From positions 372,001 to 436,000 of the forward strand of contig CAJNAR010000164.1 in NCBI GenBank assembly GCA_905220665.1: a DNA stretch of 64,000 bases. The letters run 5' to 3'. This DNA is from Albugo candida. Taxonomy: Eukaryota; Oomycota; Peronosporomycetes; Albuginales; Albuginaceae. The notes beneath the pieces were generated by a model. It was given only the letters and a program-made list of their open reading frames with translations. It made no database searches and was not told the DNA's origin. Of the stretch, positions 35,725 through 45,570 are shown piece by piece (position 1 is the first letter of the stretch; every line of letters begins with the position of its first letter). The translations under genes were made by a program, and so were the position numbers.

Positions 35725-37788
35725 CTATTCTGACGCTCGAACAACCGGATACTTTGCGCATATACAGCTCCAATCTGCTGTTTCATCGATCAGTTCCTTT
35801 ACTGTGCATACGACATCTGATATCGGAAGTCGCACTTGTTGACAGGAATCACGTTCTCGAAGAGTGACTGTTTCATCAGTAGAGGTTTCAAAATCAATAG
35901 TGACGTTGAATGGAATTCCAAGCTCATCTGCACGGGCATACTTCCGACCGATTGCGACACTCGAAGTATCAACCCGACACTCAACGCGGTTTTGTGCAAA
36001 AGCGCTCTCTAGGTGATGGGCGTAGGCATGTAGGCTTTCTTGAGTGCTAAGAGGAAGCACAGACACCTTGATAGGCGCAATGCAAGGTTTGAATGCCATA
36101 ACCCCTCGTTTCTCATCGCCTTCGCGAATCGAGAAGCTATGTTCAAATACTGCCGTCAAGATACGCCCAATTCCAAAGGATGGCTCGATGACAGACGGGA
36201 AATATTTCTCTTCACACATCGTCACTTCCACCAGCTTAATCAGGATCATTTCTCTTGTGATGATAAATTGTTTCTCAGCACACTTGGATTTCAAGACAGC
36301 TTTACCATGAGTGCACAATTCTTGCTCAAAGGCTAGGGCTTGATCTGAATCGCTTCGCAATTCCTCCAATATTTCATTCACGCATGCGACATCAGACTTA
36401 AAAGTACGCCCAAGTAGTCCTTTGTTACTTTTGATGTCAATTATAAGACGCTTCTCAGGCTCTGGGTATCGGTGCGTGCCTACCAGCTCCACTTTACTTT
36501 TTTTCGAATGAACTGTCAAGTCGTAGCATGATCGATCTGCGTGGCCTGCACACTCTACCCAGCCAGAGACTAAGTGAACTTCAAGGTCCCAGCAATCGGA
36601 AGCATAATGCGACATCTCGGTATCCAGATGCTGTCGAAATCGCACTCGTTCCATATCGAGACCAACTTTGACTGCAAACAGGCTAGTACGTGCCAAGTAG
36701 TAGGCCAAACTTTGATTTGCAATTATTCCACTTGCAACTGCATGTTCGCAAGTGAGGTGGACAATCTTACCATCCGTGAGTTGATGCGCCTTTGTCAAAA
36801 GCGGTAAGACGGTGTTAGCAATAAGATGGAATTTTGGATGATTCTTGTCTTTGGGATTCACAAAATACTCGATTTCTGCCTGCTGGAATTCCCGCACACG
36901 TAAAAGCCCTCCTCGTGGCGAAATTTCATTTCGGAAAGCATTCCCTATTTGAGCGCAGCCAAAAGGAATCCTGCCAGCGTTATATTCCAGCAAGCGTCTA
37001 AAATTTAGGAAAATTCCTTGCGCTGTTTCTGGCCGCAAATAACCTATTTGATTTCCTTCAGGACCAATCTGACACTGGAACATGAGATTGAACGGGATCG
37101 GGTCGCTCAGATCAGCACCTGTCCCGGGTGCTTTGATTTGGTACTCTTGGATGACGGCGCGAATTTCTTCCGGAGTGTATGATTCGGCTAATGAAGCAGT
37201 TAGGCGATGTTTTTCTTGCTCTTGCACACTCATCGTGGTATTGTTTTCGATCAGTTGGTGGACATGATCCTCGACGAGTTTGTCTGCTCGATAACATTCT
37301 CCGGACTTTAAGCATTTGACCATGAGATCTGTAAAGCGATCGACATGACCCGATGTTTTCAGCACGATTTCCGGCATCAAATTAGTGCACTCTAATTCTA
37401 GTAAGCGGTCTTCGAAGACAAAATGGGAGCGCCATATTTCCAAAAAGTTTGCTTTGAGTGCACAAGCGGGTGGCCCGAAGTCGTAGAATCCACCGATACC
37501 TCCATAAATTTCAAACGAAGGAATGATAAACATTTTCCGAAGCAGCAAATCATCTAACACTTTTTTCTCAAATTTCGATAAGCCCATACTGGTAGACTTT
37601 TGTTGCTCTATTGTCTCGCGATTGAGTTCAATTTTTAGTGCTTTGAGTGTATCCACTGCTGCTTTAATGTCGTCAGATCCACCACCATCTTGCTTAAGCT
37701 TTCTCACAAGTGCACCTTGGCGGGTCACTTGCGCACGAAGTGCGTCCAAATCTCTCTTTGGTGCGATTGATTCTCCTACGGATTCCAT
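35725..37788 (-). CDS. GARS1: Glycyl-tRNA synthetase (class II, eukaryotic type)
   Basis: Charges tRNA-Gly in cytosol and perhaps mitochondria. Intron-free, 687 aa. The N-terminus has a WHEP-like helical hairpin (LDALRAQVTRQGALVRKLKQ ... DTLKALKIELNRE). The catalytic core shows motif 1 context GGFYDFGPPACALKANF, motif 2 (FRNEISPRGGLLRVREFQQA), the family phrase LRPETAQGIFLNF, and motif 3 near PSFGIGRILTAVFEHSF. An anticodon-binding domain (VLPLSTQE onward) ends the protein. Length and architecture match human GARS. The start at 37788 sits just before the WHEP helix, with no mitochondrial presequence visible; an upstream alternative start could supply one. Confidence 0.97.
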   Translation of the reverse strand: MESVGESIAPKRDLDALRAQVTRQGALVRKLKQDGGGSDDIKAAVDTLKALKIELNRETIEQQKSTSMGLSKFEKKVLDDLLLRKMFIIPSFEIYGGIGGFYDFGPPACALKANFLEIWRSHFVFEDRLLELECTNLMPEIVLKTSGHVDRFTDLMVKCLKSGECYRADKLVEDHVHQLIENNTTMSVQEQEKHRLTASLAESYTPEEIRAVIQEYQIKAPGTGADLSDPIPFNLMFQCQIGPEGNQIGYLRPETAQGIFLNFRRLLEYNAGRIPFGCAQIGNAFRNEISPRGGLLRVREFQQAEIEYFVNPKDKNHPKFHLIANTVLPLLTKAHQLTDGKIVHLTCEHAVASGIIANQSLAYYLARTSLFAVKVGLDMERVRFRQHLDTEMSHYASDCWDLEVHLVSGWVECAGHADRSCYDLTVHSKKSKVELVGTHRYPEPEKRLIIDIKSNKGLLGRTFKSDVACVNEILEELRSDSDQALAFEQELCTHGKAVLKSKCAEKQFIITREMILIKLVEVTMCEEKYFPSVIEPSFGIGRILTAVFEHSFSIREGDEKRGVMAFKPCIAPIKVSVLPLSTQESLHAYAHHLESAFAQNRVECRVDTSSVAIGRKYARADELGIPFNVTIDFETSTDETVTLRERDSCQQVRLPISDVVCTVKELIDETADWSCICAKYPVVRASE

Positions 37789-37986
37789 AAAAAATAGATT
37801 TCTAAACGTGAGGCGAGTATCACTTGTGTACGTCTACACAAATGTAAAAGTGCGGCTACCACCCGAAGGCGTTTATCGATTCAACTTGGATGCTAAGATT
37901 GTGGCAATACATTTATTTAATCGATATCGGCTACAAAAAGTGCTCTAATCCATTTCTCGTGTCGGAATGGTCTATCTACAGCCTCC

Positions 37987-39054
37987 TTATGATGACTCAT
38001 GAAGTTTGGCATCGATATCTGCGGCGTGTAAGAGGATTCGCTGCACAACAAGACTGGAGACGGTGTCGAGTCCTTTTGTCAGAACATCCAAGTCTCTTTC
38101 ACCTTGCCAGATTTGTATGGTTGCTTTCTTGATATAAAGATTGTTCTCTTCAAACTCATCCAAACCATCTCCTTCTACGTAGTGATTTTTTATATCGGCA
38201 TGATCTTTGTCCAAAAATGGGATCGCCGCAACCACTTTTAGAATCTACAAAGACATGGTGAGCCTCATTAAAATCCAACATTTGTAAGATGTGCAATCAA
38301 TTCTACTTGCATCATTCAGATCGTCGATCTCCTCTGTCGACAGTTTCTCGAAGACAGTTGCATTATGTTCGACGTTCGTTGATGTTGTTGAAATATTTCG
38401 GTCAGCAACTTCACTTTGTTCTCTTCCTTCTACATTATGCTGCTCGTCATACTCCATATTCACATCAACGATCGCATCTCTAGTCTTTGGCTTCCCCCAG
38501 CTTCCTTCTTCCCATTTGAATGCCGACGGTAGATTACATTGTTTGAAAAAAGTACTCAGAGCTTCTTCTACAAGAGTGTGACACGCTCCACCTGTCATTC
38601 TGAGTTTTAACTTTACCTCTTGGAATGATCCCGGAGTTGTAGTCTTCAAGTAAAATGGTAGCACGAGATTTCGTGCGGAAGGGTACTCATGACTGCTCTG
38701 AATTGCACTTAAGATCCCCATCAATTCTTTGTAGGATTCTTCATTCACGCGTTGCTGTTCGGGATACTGTCCAAATAAATCGGGATGTGTGCGTAGATAT
38801 AATTTTCGTAAAGTTGACTTCAGCATGGGAACCTCCTCCAGGTTGTCCTTCTTCATTTTACGCAAATTCTTGCGTCGTAAGGCTCGTTCGCTCATCTTTG
38901 TTCGTACATTCATCTGCCAGCCATATGTAGCCGTAAGAAAGCGACTTCCATTTGCTATGCTTTTTCGGGTCTCCTGGACGTATGCATTTCCTATTTGATG
39001 TAATCGCAGACTGCAGAAGTTTCCGGTAAATTGCCTCAATGATCGAATGGTCAT
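37987..39054 (-). CDS. DUF4460 (TCAIM-like) mitochondrial protein
   Basis: Two exons, 39054-38307 and 38234-37987 (72-bp intron, phase 1); 331 aa. The region around residue 80 (LRKLYLRTHPDLFGQYPEQQ, then RVNEESYKELMGIL) matches the J-domain-like DUF4460 of TCAIM proteins, including the H-P-D triad of DnaJ-like helices. The N-terminal stretch MTIRSLRQFTGNFCSLRLHQ is basic and hydroxylated with no acidic residue, like a mitochondrial presequence. The C-terminal part is acidic and helical. The ATG overlaps the stop of the upstream MOB gene by four bases (ATGA). Function of the family is poorly known; I do not assign one. Confidence 0.72.
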
Positions 39055-40220
39055 AGGTTGAGAGGTTGACTTTTCCGAGATGTGCAATCTCGAGTAAGTA
39101 CAGTATTATCTGCAGGAATCTCACCGAATGTATTGATTATTTTTCGCACCGCATCAAGTTCCTTTTCTTCAACCAAGTGGAATAGCTTGACAAAGAAAAC
39201 GAATCGCCTAAAGCAGAGATTTAAGCACATATCCGCGTGAAGAACCACAAAATTCTCGTTGTGACTGTGATACAAATGAGCATACACGCGAAAAAGTCGT
39301 TTCATGACCGTGCAACATAATTCCATAAAGCTTTTCTTCGCAATCTCATCATAGCGACCAATTTCAGGAAAAGTTGCTGGACCGGAAAATCCTTTCTTGA
39401 CCCATGAGAGTGAACGCGAAATGTACTGGCTTGCAGGCAGCGAGATAGGAGCTCTGGCACTGCTAAAGTGAGCGTTTTGTTGCTGAGGATCAGTCCATAA
39501 GTAAGTATAGCATGGCCCTGCGGACATTTTTGGACAATTTCGTGTGGTACAAAACTCCGAGATAGTGTCATACAATAAGCTGACATCGTCAGAAAAATCA
39601 GTGACATGTACAAATACCCATTCATCCAAGCTATAGCCCTCGGGAAGTTGAACACACTCGATGACGTCGATACTATTCATCATGGAATGTTCAATCAGTT
39701 CGTGCGGTGCTTGCGTTTGTGTCCGATATGAAGATCCGTTTAGATCCTGAATACATTGAGATTCACCACGACCACTTTTTGGCATCACCGGTAAGGTATT
39801 GAGATTGACCTCCGTCTTTAAGAAAGTAGGTGGAGCCAGCGGATTGTGTGTGGTCGAACATATGTTGGTGACGACTGCTGTTCTTTCCTCAACATGGTAT
39901 TGCTTTTCCTGCAACGCCGTCTCCAACGTACCTCTGTGGTGTATCACGGCCGAATTTGGGGATAAGCTCCGATTTACACTAATAGTGCTGTAATGATGGT
40001 CAAAAGTATCTGTTTGGAGTCGTAGATGCACACAAAGCATTTGTTGCGCCGTCAAAAGCTTATGAAGAGCAACTCTGATAGAAATGTGATCATGGAAGAA
40101 GAGATTTCTTACCTTGCTTATCCCCGGCTCGATCACACTGTTAACATCTTTTGTCAATATAATGGAAATGTCGGATCGAAGAGAGTCATCTAATGCTTCG
40201 TGACGAGCTAGAGCGGCCAT
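39051..40220 (-). CDS. MOB-family kinase-activator protein with long N-terminal extension
   Basis: MOB proteins bind and activate NDR/LATS kinases. The C-terminal 210 residues are a Mob1/phocein domain: YSLDEWVFVHVTDFSDDVSL, zinc ligands in FCTTRNCPKMSAGP (C-x4-C) and AHLYHSH, and the helix RRFVFFVKLFHLVEEKEL. The zinc ligand set is complete. About 175 residues before it are not conserved; a GTAAGA donor near 40108 suggests the extension may contain an intron or that the start differs. The end is also open to question: a GTACTT donor at about 39107 could lead to another exon, which would remove the four-base overlap with the next gene. Confidence 0.78.
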   Translation of the reverse strand: MAALARHEALDDSLRSDISIILTKDVNSVIEPGISKVRNLFFHDHISIRVALHKLLTAQQMLCVHLRLQTDTFDHHYSTISVNRSLSPNSAVIHHRGTLETALQEKQYHVEERTAVVTNICSTTHNPLAPPTFLKTEVNLNTLPVMPKSGRGESQCIQDLNGSSYRTQTQAPHELIEHSMMNSIDVIECVQLPEGYSLDEWVFVHVTDFSDDVSLLYDTISEFCTTRNCPKMSAGPCYTYLWTDPQQQNAHFSSARAPISLPASQYISRSLSWVKKGFSGPATFPEIGRYDEIAKKSFMELCCTVMKRLFRVYAHLYHSHNENFVVLHADMCLNLCFRRFVFFVKLFHLVEEKELDAVRKIINTFGEIPADNTVLTRDCTSRKSQPLNL

Positions 40221-40406
40221 ATACTTGATACGATTCTACCCATATAAGATAACACAAGGCGTTGCAGGGCAAATGATACAGTATACTCGATGTAAACGAG
40301 CTGTCTCGCATCGATTATCACACTTTATCTCGCCGATTTTCTTTTGATAACGATATATTCTGTCAAGTGCACTTTTACGATGCTCGTTTCGAAGCTACAA
40401 ACTCAA

Positions 40407-40967
40407 TCAAAAAATACAATGATACAAGTAATCGGCTTGAATTGGACTGACTTTCAGAACTGGAATTTCCAAAAGCGTCGCCTGCAACGAGCCGATGACA
40501 TTGTTCTGAATCTGAGATATCAATTGCTCTATACCATTTCGTCGTTCTTCAATCTAGATGTTTTGTTCAGAATATAATCAATGCGGGTAACTTGGTGCAA
40601 TCCAGAGCATACCTCAACGAGTTCTATGTTTGACTCAGCGAGATCGAGCATGCGGCGAATATTACAGCTCGAATCAGTCATATCTATCTCAATCAAGAAC
40701 ATAGAATTTTTAATGGCGTATGCCACGTGCTTGAATTCTAAGACTCTAACCCAATATGGCCTGGCAGTATTTTGACCAGTTCTGAATCATGCCACGAAGT
40801 CGTAACTCAAGACCATCCAGTTGTGTAATCAGCACCAAAACTCCAGACGCTTTATTCAATGACTCATTTCCATGATACTTTGAATCTAATTCTGAGTCGC
40901 TTGTCGATGTATTTTTTGATTCACTTGCGCATGCTGCCGCCGAGCCGTGCAGCAATTTTCGCAGCAT
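40407..40967 (-). CDS. Small coiled-coil protein, unrecognised
   Basis: Three exon-like segments on the minus strand. The first starts at ATG 40967 (MLRKLLHGSAAACASE) with a Ser-rich linker and GVLVLITQLDGLELRLRGMI. The second (about 40731-40592) reads FKHVAYAIKNSMFLIEIDMT. The last (40553-40407) reads IEERRNGIEQLISQIQNNVI and ends HCIF. Heptad-like spacing of Leu/Ile suggests a coiled-coil complex subunit, of the size of BLOC-1 or HAUS members, but no motif decides. The intron before the last exon is only 38 bp. The start lies 68 bp from the divergent PRP6 start, so they may share a promoter. Confidence 0.5.
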
Positions 40968-41034
40968 CGACTTTGTGTCCCTAAAAGATCGATATTTTAC
41001 CGGTACATACTGTCGATTTAGACCTTTTGGTAGA

Positions 41035-43992
41035 ATGAGCATTCTTGGCCACAGAGCACGCAATACGCATGAGAGCGATGCACCAGAGAATTATGTCCCT
41101 GGTCTTGGCCGAGGCGCAGTTGGGTTTACGACGCGATCTGATATTGGCCCCGCACGAAACCCACTTGCACCCGAAGGACTAGCTGCAGCCGTTGCGGGAG
41201 CTGGCCCCTTCCCCCCCATTGCAATGGCTCGTGGGCGAGGACGTGGGATGGACGTCGCTCCCAATGATTTCTTGCTTCCCATCTCAGCAGGAAGAGGTTC
41301 CGGGACGGCAGGAATGGGAGGATTTGGTCGAGAAACCGATGAGAATGAAGATTTCGGAGATTATAGTGAGAGTAATTATGATGAGTTCAGTGGGTACACT
41401 GGTACAGGTCTGTTTCAGGATACACCATATGATAAGGACGATGAAGAAGCTGATACCTTGTATGAAATGATCGACGAACGCATGGATTCGCGGCGAAAAC
41501 GGAGACGAGAAATGAAAATACTACAAGAAGTGAAGAAAGCCCGACAAGAACGCCCAAAAATTGCAGATCAATTTCTAGATCTAAAGGAGTCATTGAAAAC
41601 AGTAAGCGACGAGCAGTGGGCCCAAATTCCTGACATTGGAGACCGATCATTGAAGCACAAAACCAATACGGCTATACAAATAAGAAATCAAATGTTTGTT
41701 CCGACACCAGACCATTTAATAGGATCAAGCGCTGGTCTTCACCTGAATAAGGATGTATCATCGGGGTCTATCACTCCATCTATTCTGGGAGGCATCGAAA
41801 CACCAGGAACAAGCACCTCTGTGACAGGATTAGCAGAAGCTCGAGGAGCTGTACTTTCTCTGAAACTAGATAAAATGTCTGATTCGATAATGGGTCAGAC
41901 TGTCGTCGATCCAAAAGGATATCTGACCGACTTGAACTCTTTGAAAATAACAACTGACGTCGAAATTGGCGATATAAAAAAAGCTCGCTTATTGCTCCAC
42001 TCTGTGACAACGACAAATCCTAAGCATGGACCTGGCTGGATTGCTGCGGCAAGACTTGAGGAAGTTGCGGGAAAGATTGTGCAAGCACGAAAATTGATAC
42101 GTCAGGGATGCGAGTCTTGTTCCACTCAGGAAGATGTATGGTTAGAAGCAGCACGACTTCAGAGTCCAGAAAACGCAAAGGGTGTTTTGGCGAAAGCTAT
42201 TCGTCATGTTCCAGCCTCGACCAAAGTATGGCTTCAAGCAGCAAAGTTGGAGAATGATATCGACCTAAAAAAGCTCGTACTGAGGCGTGCCTTGGAATTT
42301 TTACCCACCTCTGTGAAGCTTTGGAAAGCATTGATTGAACTTGAGGATACGGAGGGAGCACGCTTGCTGCTCGGACGTGCTGTGGAATGTGTTCCACAAT
42401 CAGTCGATCTTTGGCTCGCTCTGGCGCGACTAGAAACATATGAAAATGCAAAAATGACGCTCAATAAAGCTCGTTTTGCGGTCCCTAGCGATCCTATGAT
42501 ATGGATTACAGCCGCAAAACTAGAAGAGGCGCAAGGGAAATCTATTGAAATGATTGAGCGAATACTCCGAGCAGCAGTCAAGTCGTTAAAGAAGCATCAG
42601 GTAGAAATGAGTCGTGATTCATGGTTGAAAGAAGCTGAAGCATGTGAGAAAGTGGGTGCTATTTTAACGTGCGGTGCAATCGTTCGTACGTGTTTGGAAA
42701 TTGGTGTTGAAGCCGAGGATAGGAAACGAACATGGATGGATGACGCTGACACATGCATTACGCACAATGCTTTGCATGCTGCAAAAGCTATCTACGCGCA
42801 TGCTCTGAGTATATTTCCTGGTAAGAAGTCAATCTGGTTGCGTGCGATTGCACTTGAAAAGCAAATCGTATCGGAGAGGCAAACATCCGATGCAAATTCG
42901 TGCTCCGATAAAGTGGATACAGCAGTAATCGGGCAACTACTTGATCAAGCAGTACGCTGTTGTCCGAACGCAGAAGTCTTGTGGCTCATGTCAGCAAAAG
43001 AAGCCTGGACAAATGGTTCTGTTGAGAACGCGCGGTTGATCTTACGTCAAGCATTCAGTGCGAATCCAAACAGCGAAGCGATCTGGCTCGCAGCAGTGAA
43101 ACTTGAATGGGAAAACGATGAGATTGAGCTGGCTAGAGCACTTCTTGCTAAAGCTAGAGCACACGCACCTTCCGCCCAAGTCTGGATGAAATCTATTTTA
43201 CTCGAACGTGAGGTAGGCACTGCACGTTTGGAGGAAGAAAAACTCCTGAAAGAAGGTGTAACAAGATTTCCAGATTCACCAAAGTTGCATATGATGGCTG
43301 GGCAATTTTATGAGCATAGTGACCCACCTGACTACACTGAAGCAAAACGGAGATATCGAACAGGAATTCAGCAATGTCCAAAATGCATGCATTTGTGGAT
43401 TCTATCGAGTCGACTGGAAGAAAAAGTGACCGGCGTGACAAAGGCAAGATCCGTATTAGAACTTGCACGTCTAAAATCTCCGAAGAACGATGTATTGTGG
43501 CTGGAGTCCATACGCTTGGAAGCCCGTGTTGGAAATAGCAAAGGTCAAAATATGCTATTGTCCAAAGCGCTTCAGGTTTGTCCAGACTCTGGGATTTTGC
43601 TGGCAGAATCAATCGAAATTGCGGCAAGGCCTCATCAAAAACGAGCTTCATTTGCTGCACTGAAACGAAAAGACAACGATCCTTCAGTGTGCTTGGCAGT
43701 TGCTAAACTTTTTTGGCAGGAACGAAAGTACACCAAAGCTCGGAAGTGGCTCGAAAGAACAGTTCAACTTCAATCAGAATTTGGTGATGGTTGGGCATAT
43801 TACTATTTGTTTGAAACAAAGCACGGAATTACAACAAATGCTCCCGAAAAAATACTGAGAAGGTGCATCGAGGCTGAACCCAAATACGGAGAACACTGGA
43901 CACAATTTTCCAAGCAGACCGAGCATCGACGGAAGCCGATAGCGGATATTATAAAGCTTGTTAGTTCACGTATACCTCACCCACATATATGA
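41035..43992 (+). CDS. PRPF6: Pre-mRNA splicing factor PRP6 (U4/U6.U5 tri-snRNP bridge)
   Basis: Bridges U5 and U4/U6 in the tri-snRNP. Single exon, 985 aa (human 941). The PRP1 N-terminal domain opens with PENYVPGLGRGAVGFTTRSD followed by IGPARN. I therefore choose the ATG at 41035 rather than the upstream in-frame one at 40975. Then acidic and Arg/Lys-rich stretches lead into about fifteen HAT/TPR-like repeats with the recurring W-x-x-A-A-K-L-E pattern (for example VWLQAAKLEND, IWITAAKLEEAQ, IWLAAVKLEWEND). Partial decayed copies lie at 27545-28275 (inverted) and 46912-47405 (direct), so this locus has been a source of duplication. Confidence 0.97.
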   Translation: MSILGHRARNTHESDAPENYVPGLGRGAVGFTTRSDIGPARNPLAPEGLAAAVAGAGPFPPIAMARGRGRGMDVAPNDFLLPISAGRGSGTAGMGGFGRETDENEDFGDYSESNYDEFSGYTGTGLFQDTPYDKDDEEADTLYEMIDERMDSRRKRRREMKILQEVKKARQERPKIADQFLDLKESLKTVSDEQWAQIPDIGDRSLKHKTNTAIQIRNQMFVPTPDHLIGSSAGLHLNKDVSSGSITPSILGGIETPGTSTSVTGLAEARGAVLSLKLDKMSDSIMGQTVVDPKGYLTDLNSLKITTDVEIGDIKKARLLLHSVTTTNPKHGPGWIAAARLEEVAGKIVQARKLIRQGCESCSTQEDVWLEAARLQSPENAKGVLAKAIRHVPASTKVWLQAAKLENDIDLKKLVLRRALEFLPTSVKLWKALIELEDTEGARLLLGRAVECVPQSVDLWLALARLETYENAKMTLNKARFAVPSDPMIWITAAKLEEAQGKSIEMIERILRAAVKSLKKHQVEMSRDSWLKEAEACEKVGAILTCGAIVRTCLEIGVEAEDRKRTWMDDADTCITHNALHAAKAIYAHALSIFPGKKSIWLRAIALEKQIVSERQTSDANSCSDKVDTAVIGQLLDQAVRCCPNAEVLWLMSAKEAWTNGSVENARLILRQAFSANPNSEAIWLAAVKLEWENDEIELARALLAKARAHAPSAQVWMKSILLEREVGTARLEEEKLLKEGVTRFPDSPKLHMMAGQFYEHSDPPDYTEAKRRYRTGIQQCPKCMHLWILSSRLEEKVTGVTKARSVLELARLKSPKNDVLWLESIRLEARVGNSKGQNMLLSKALQVCPDSGILLAESIEIAARPHQKRASFAALKRKDNDPSVCLAVAKLFWQERKYTKARKWLERTVQLQSEFGDGWAYYYLFETKHGITTNAPEKILRRCIEAEPKYGEHWTQFSKQTEHRRKPIADIIKLVSSRIPHPHI

Positions 43993-44249
43993 ACATTGAG
44001 CTGATCCGGCTGGTTTATCAAGTCGATGTTATTTTCTACCATGCAATGTGATCCGTGAATACTGGAGCCATTTATTCTATAAGCCATTTTAGATCTCATG
44101 GGTGCTTACATCAACGAGACATAGCAGGAGAATGCATAATCTAACGCTAGAAAAGGTTTGAAGCATGTATTCAATTATAAAAGCATAAGAAGGGCTTCGG
44201 TGACCGCTATTAAGGAACTAAGCGATAACGTCTTTTTTCCCGTTTTCCT

Positions 44250-44744
44250 TCACTTAATCAGCAGAAATCTTTTTAAGGAACACATTAAAAAGCAAGAACC
44301 TCCCGCATGTTTCGGTGAATCAGCGGAATCATCCTGTTGCTCGGATTTAACAGGCACCTGAACCACGTGCTTATCCTGCGGCTTGGTTTCATCAGGCTTA
44401 CTAACCACGTGTTTATCCTTCCGCTTGGCATTACCAGGCTCACGATCCTCACTTTCATTATCAGAAGGAAAGCCACCAGTTATAGGCTTCTTTGGCCGGA
44501 CTCCCAACCCATAATCATCTTCCCTGTAAACTGTGTGGGTAATATAAGAATTGTCGTCATCAGACTCCATTAATATACGATTTTGGCTCGGAACCTCGAT
44601 GTGATTAAAGATCGTTCTGGGCTGCAATTCCACTCCGTCCAAAGTTGTTCCCATTTCTTCCCGTCCTTCCCTTTCTCGCAGCATTGCTCCGTGTGATGAG
44701 GCCACAAGTACCAACGCATTCGCAACCAAGATGTGAGTTTTCAT
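44250..44744 (-). CDS. Secreted effector-like protein (paralogue B)
   Basis: A 164-residue protein, no intron visible. The signal peptide (MKTHILVANALVLVASSHGA) is nearly the same as in the broken paralogue at 26718. It is followed by LRE, and at residues 56-59 by R-I-L-M with an acidic run (ESDDD) right after. The C-terminal half is Lys/Asp/Glu-rich with two imperfect 14-residue repeats built on DKHVV. The end is CFLMCSLKRFLLIK. Position and context of R-x-L-M recall the RxLR-dEER host-entry region of oomycete effectors but with Met in place of the last Arg. No known family matched from memory; function unknown. Confidence 0.65.
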   Translation of the reverse strand: MKTHILVANALVLVASSHGAMLREREGREEMGTTLDGVELQPRTIFNHIEVPSQNRILMESDDDNSYITHTVYREDDYGLGVRPKKPITGGFPSDNESEDREPGNAKRKDKHVVSKPDETKPQDKHVVQVPVKSEQQDDSADSPKHAGGSCFLMCSLKRFLLIK

Positions 44745-44795
44745 CGTGATTTGAATTTAAGAATAGTCGAGGGATGAGTCTGACTTATGATATGA

Positions 44796-44810
44796 GGAAA
44801 ATAAGAATGA
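44796..44810 (-). promoter_or_regulatory. Oomycete Inr/FPR core promoter (copy B)
   Basis: Minus strand reads TCATTCTTATTTTCC, 52 bp before the ATG at 44744. It matches the initiator exactly and the flanking part loosely. A CACTTGGAACTAGGCC block about 100 bp further upstream is shared with the other two paralogues. Confidence 0.65.
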
Positions 44811-44935
44811 GACGAATTACAGAAAGCCAGAATATCGATATGGCTATTATGATCGCAGAACTACATTCTTAAAGACACGTAGATGAGATGAATTTTTGGC
44901 CTAGTTCCAAGTGACCAAAACTCGTTGATTCATTA

Positions 44936-45415
44936 CGTTTGGCGAGTTTTAAAAACGTAAAGTGGTATACACATATAAAACAGAACCGGATCAGATCGGC
45001 GTGCGTGATTCTATATGCTATATTGATATTAAAGACCCTAAGACGACTGTAGATTAGGGTGGATCGTGCTCGTGAACTTGTGGCGTTTGTCGAGTTCGGA
45101 AATGTGAAGTGGTATACATATAAAACAGAACCGGATCAGATCGGCGTGCGTGATTCTATATGCTATATTGATATTAAAGACCCTAAGACGACTGTAGATT
45201 AGGGTGGATCGTGCTCGTGAACTTGTGGCGTTTGTCGAGTTCGGAAATGTGGAGTGGTATACATAGAAAACAGAACCGGATCAGATCGGCGTGCGTGATT
45301 CTATATGCTACATTGATAGTTTAGACCCTTAGACGACTGTAGATTAGGGTGATCATGCTCGTGAATTTGTGGCGTTTGTCGAGTTTCGGAAATTTGAAGC
45401 AGCATGCAAGCTTGA
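44936..45415. repeat. Tandem repeat, 145-bp unit, three copies plus a degenerate fourth
   Basis: The segment from GTGGTATAC through CAGAACCGGATCAGATCGGC to TGTCGAGTTCGGAAATGTG recurs with a 145-bp period; CAGAACCGGA falls at 44981, 45126 and 45271. Copies 1 and 2 are nearly identical; copy 3 has about ten changes. A worn fourth copy can be followed to about 45570 (GTGCGTGATTACGACGTGCT and GTTGATTAGGATGATACTC). No long ORF runs through it. It begins about 190 bp upstream of the secreted paralogue B. Confidence 0.9.
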
Positions 45416-45570
45416 ATCAGAAGAGGCATCACTGTTGCGTGCGTGATTACGACGTGCTAACTACAGGAAGGAAGTCCAGCGGGCAGAAATAGTACACGAC
45501 GCCTCATTTGTGTGTATTTATTTTCGAGGACTCTGACACGATGTTGATTAGGATGATACTCAAGGCTCAT

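Noticed and set aside
36040..36336. Plus ORFs opposite the glycyl-tRNA synthetase gene
   Set aside because: They are antisense to strongly conserved coding sequence and have no motif of their own.
43193..43660. A 155-codon minus ORF inside PRP6
   Set aside because: Shadow of the HAT-repeat coding strand; no domain, and the decayed fragment at 27545 shows it is not conserved.
44936..45415. CRISPR-like array
   Set aside because: Units are 145 bp and contiguous with no short repeat/spacer alternation, in a eukaryotic context; it is an ordinary tandem repeat.
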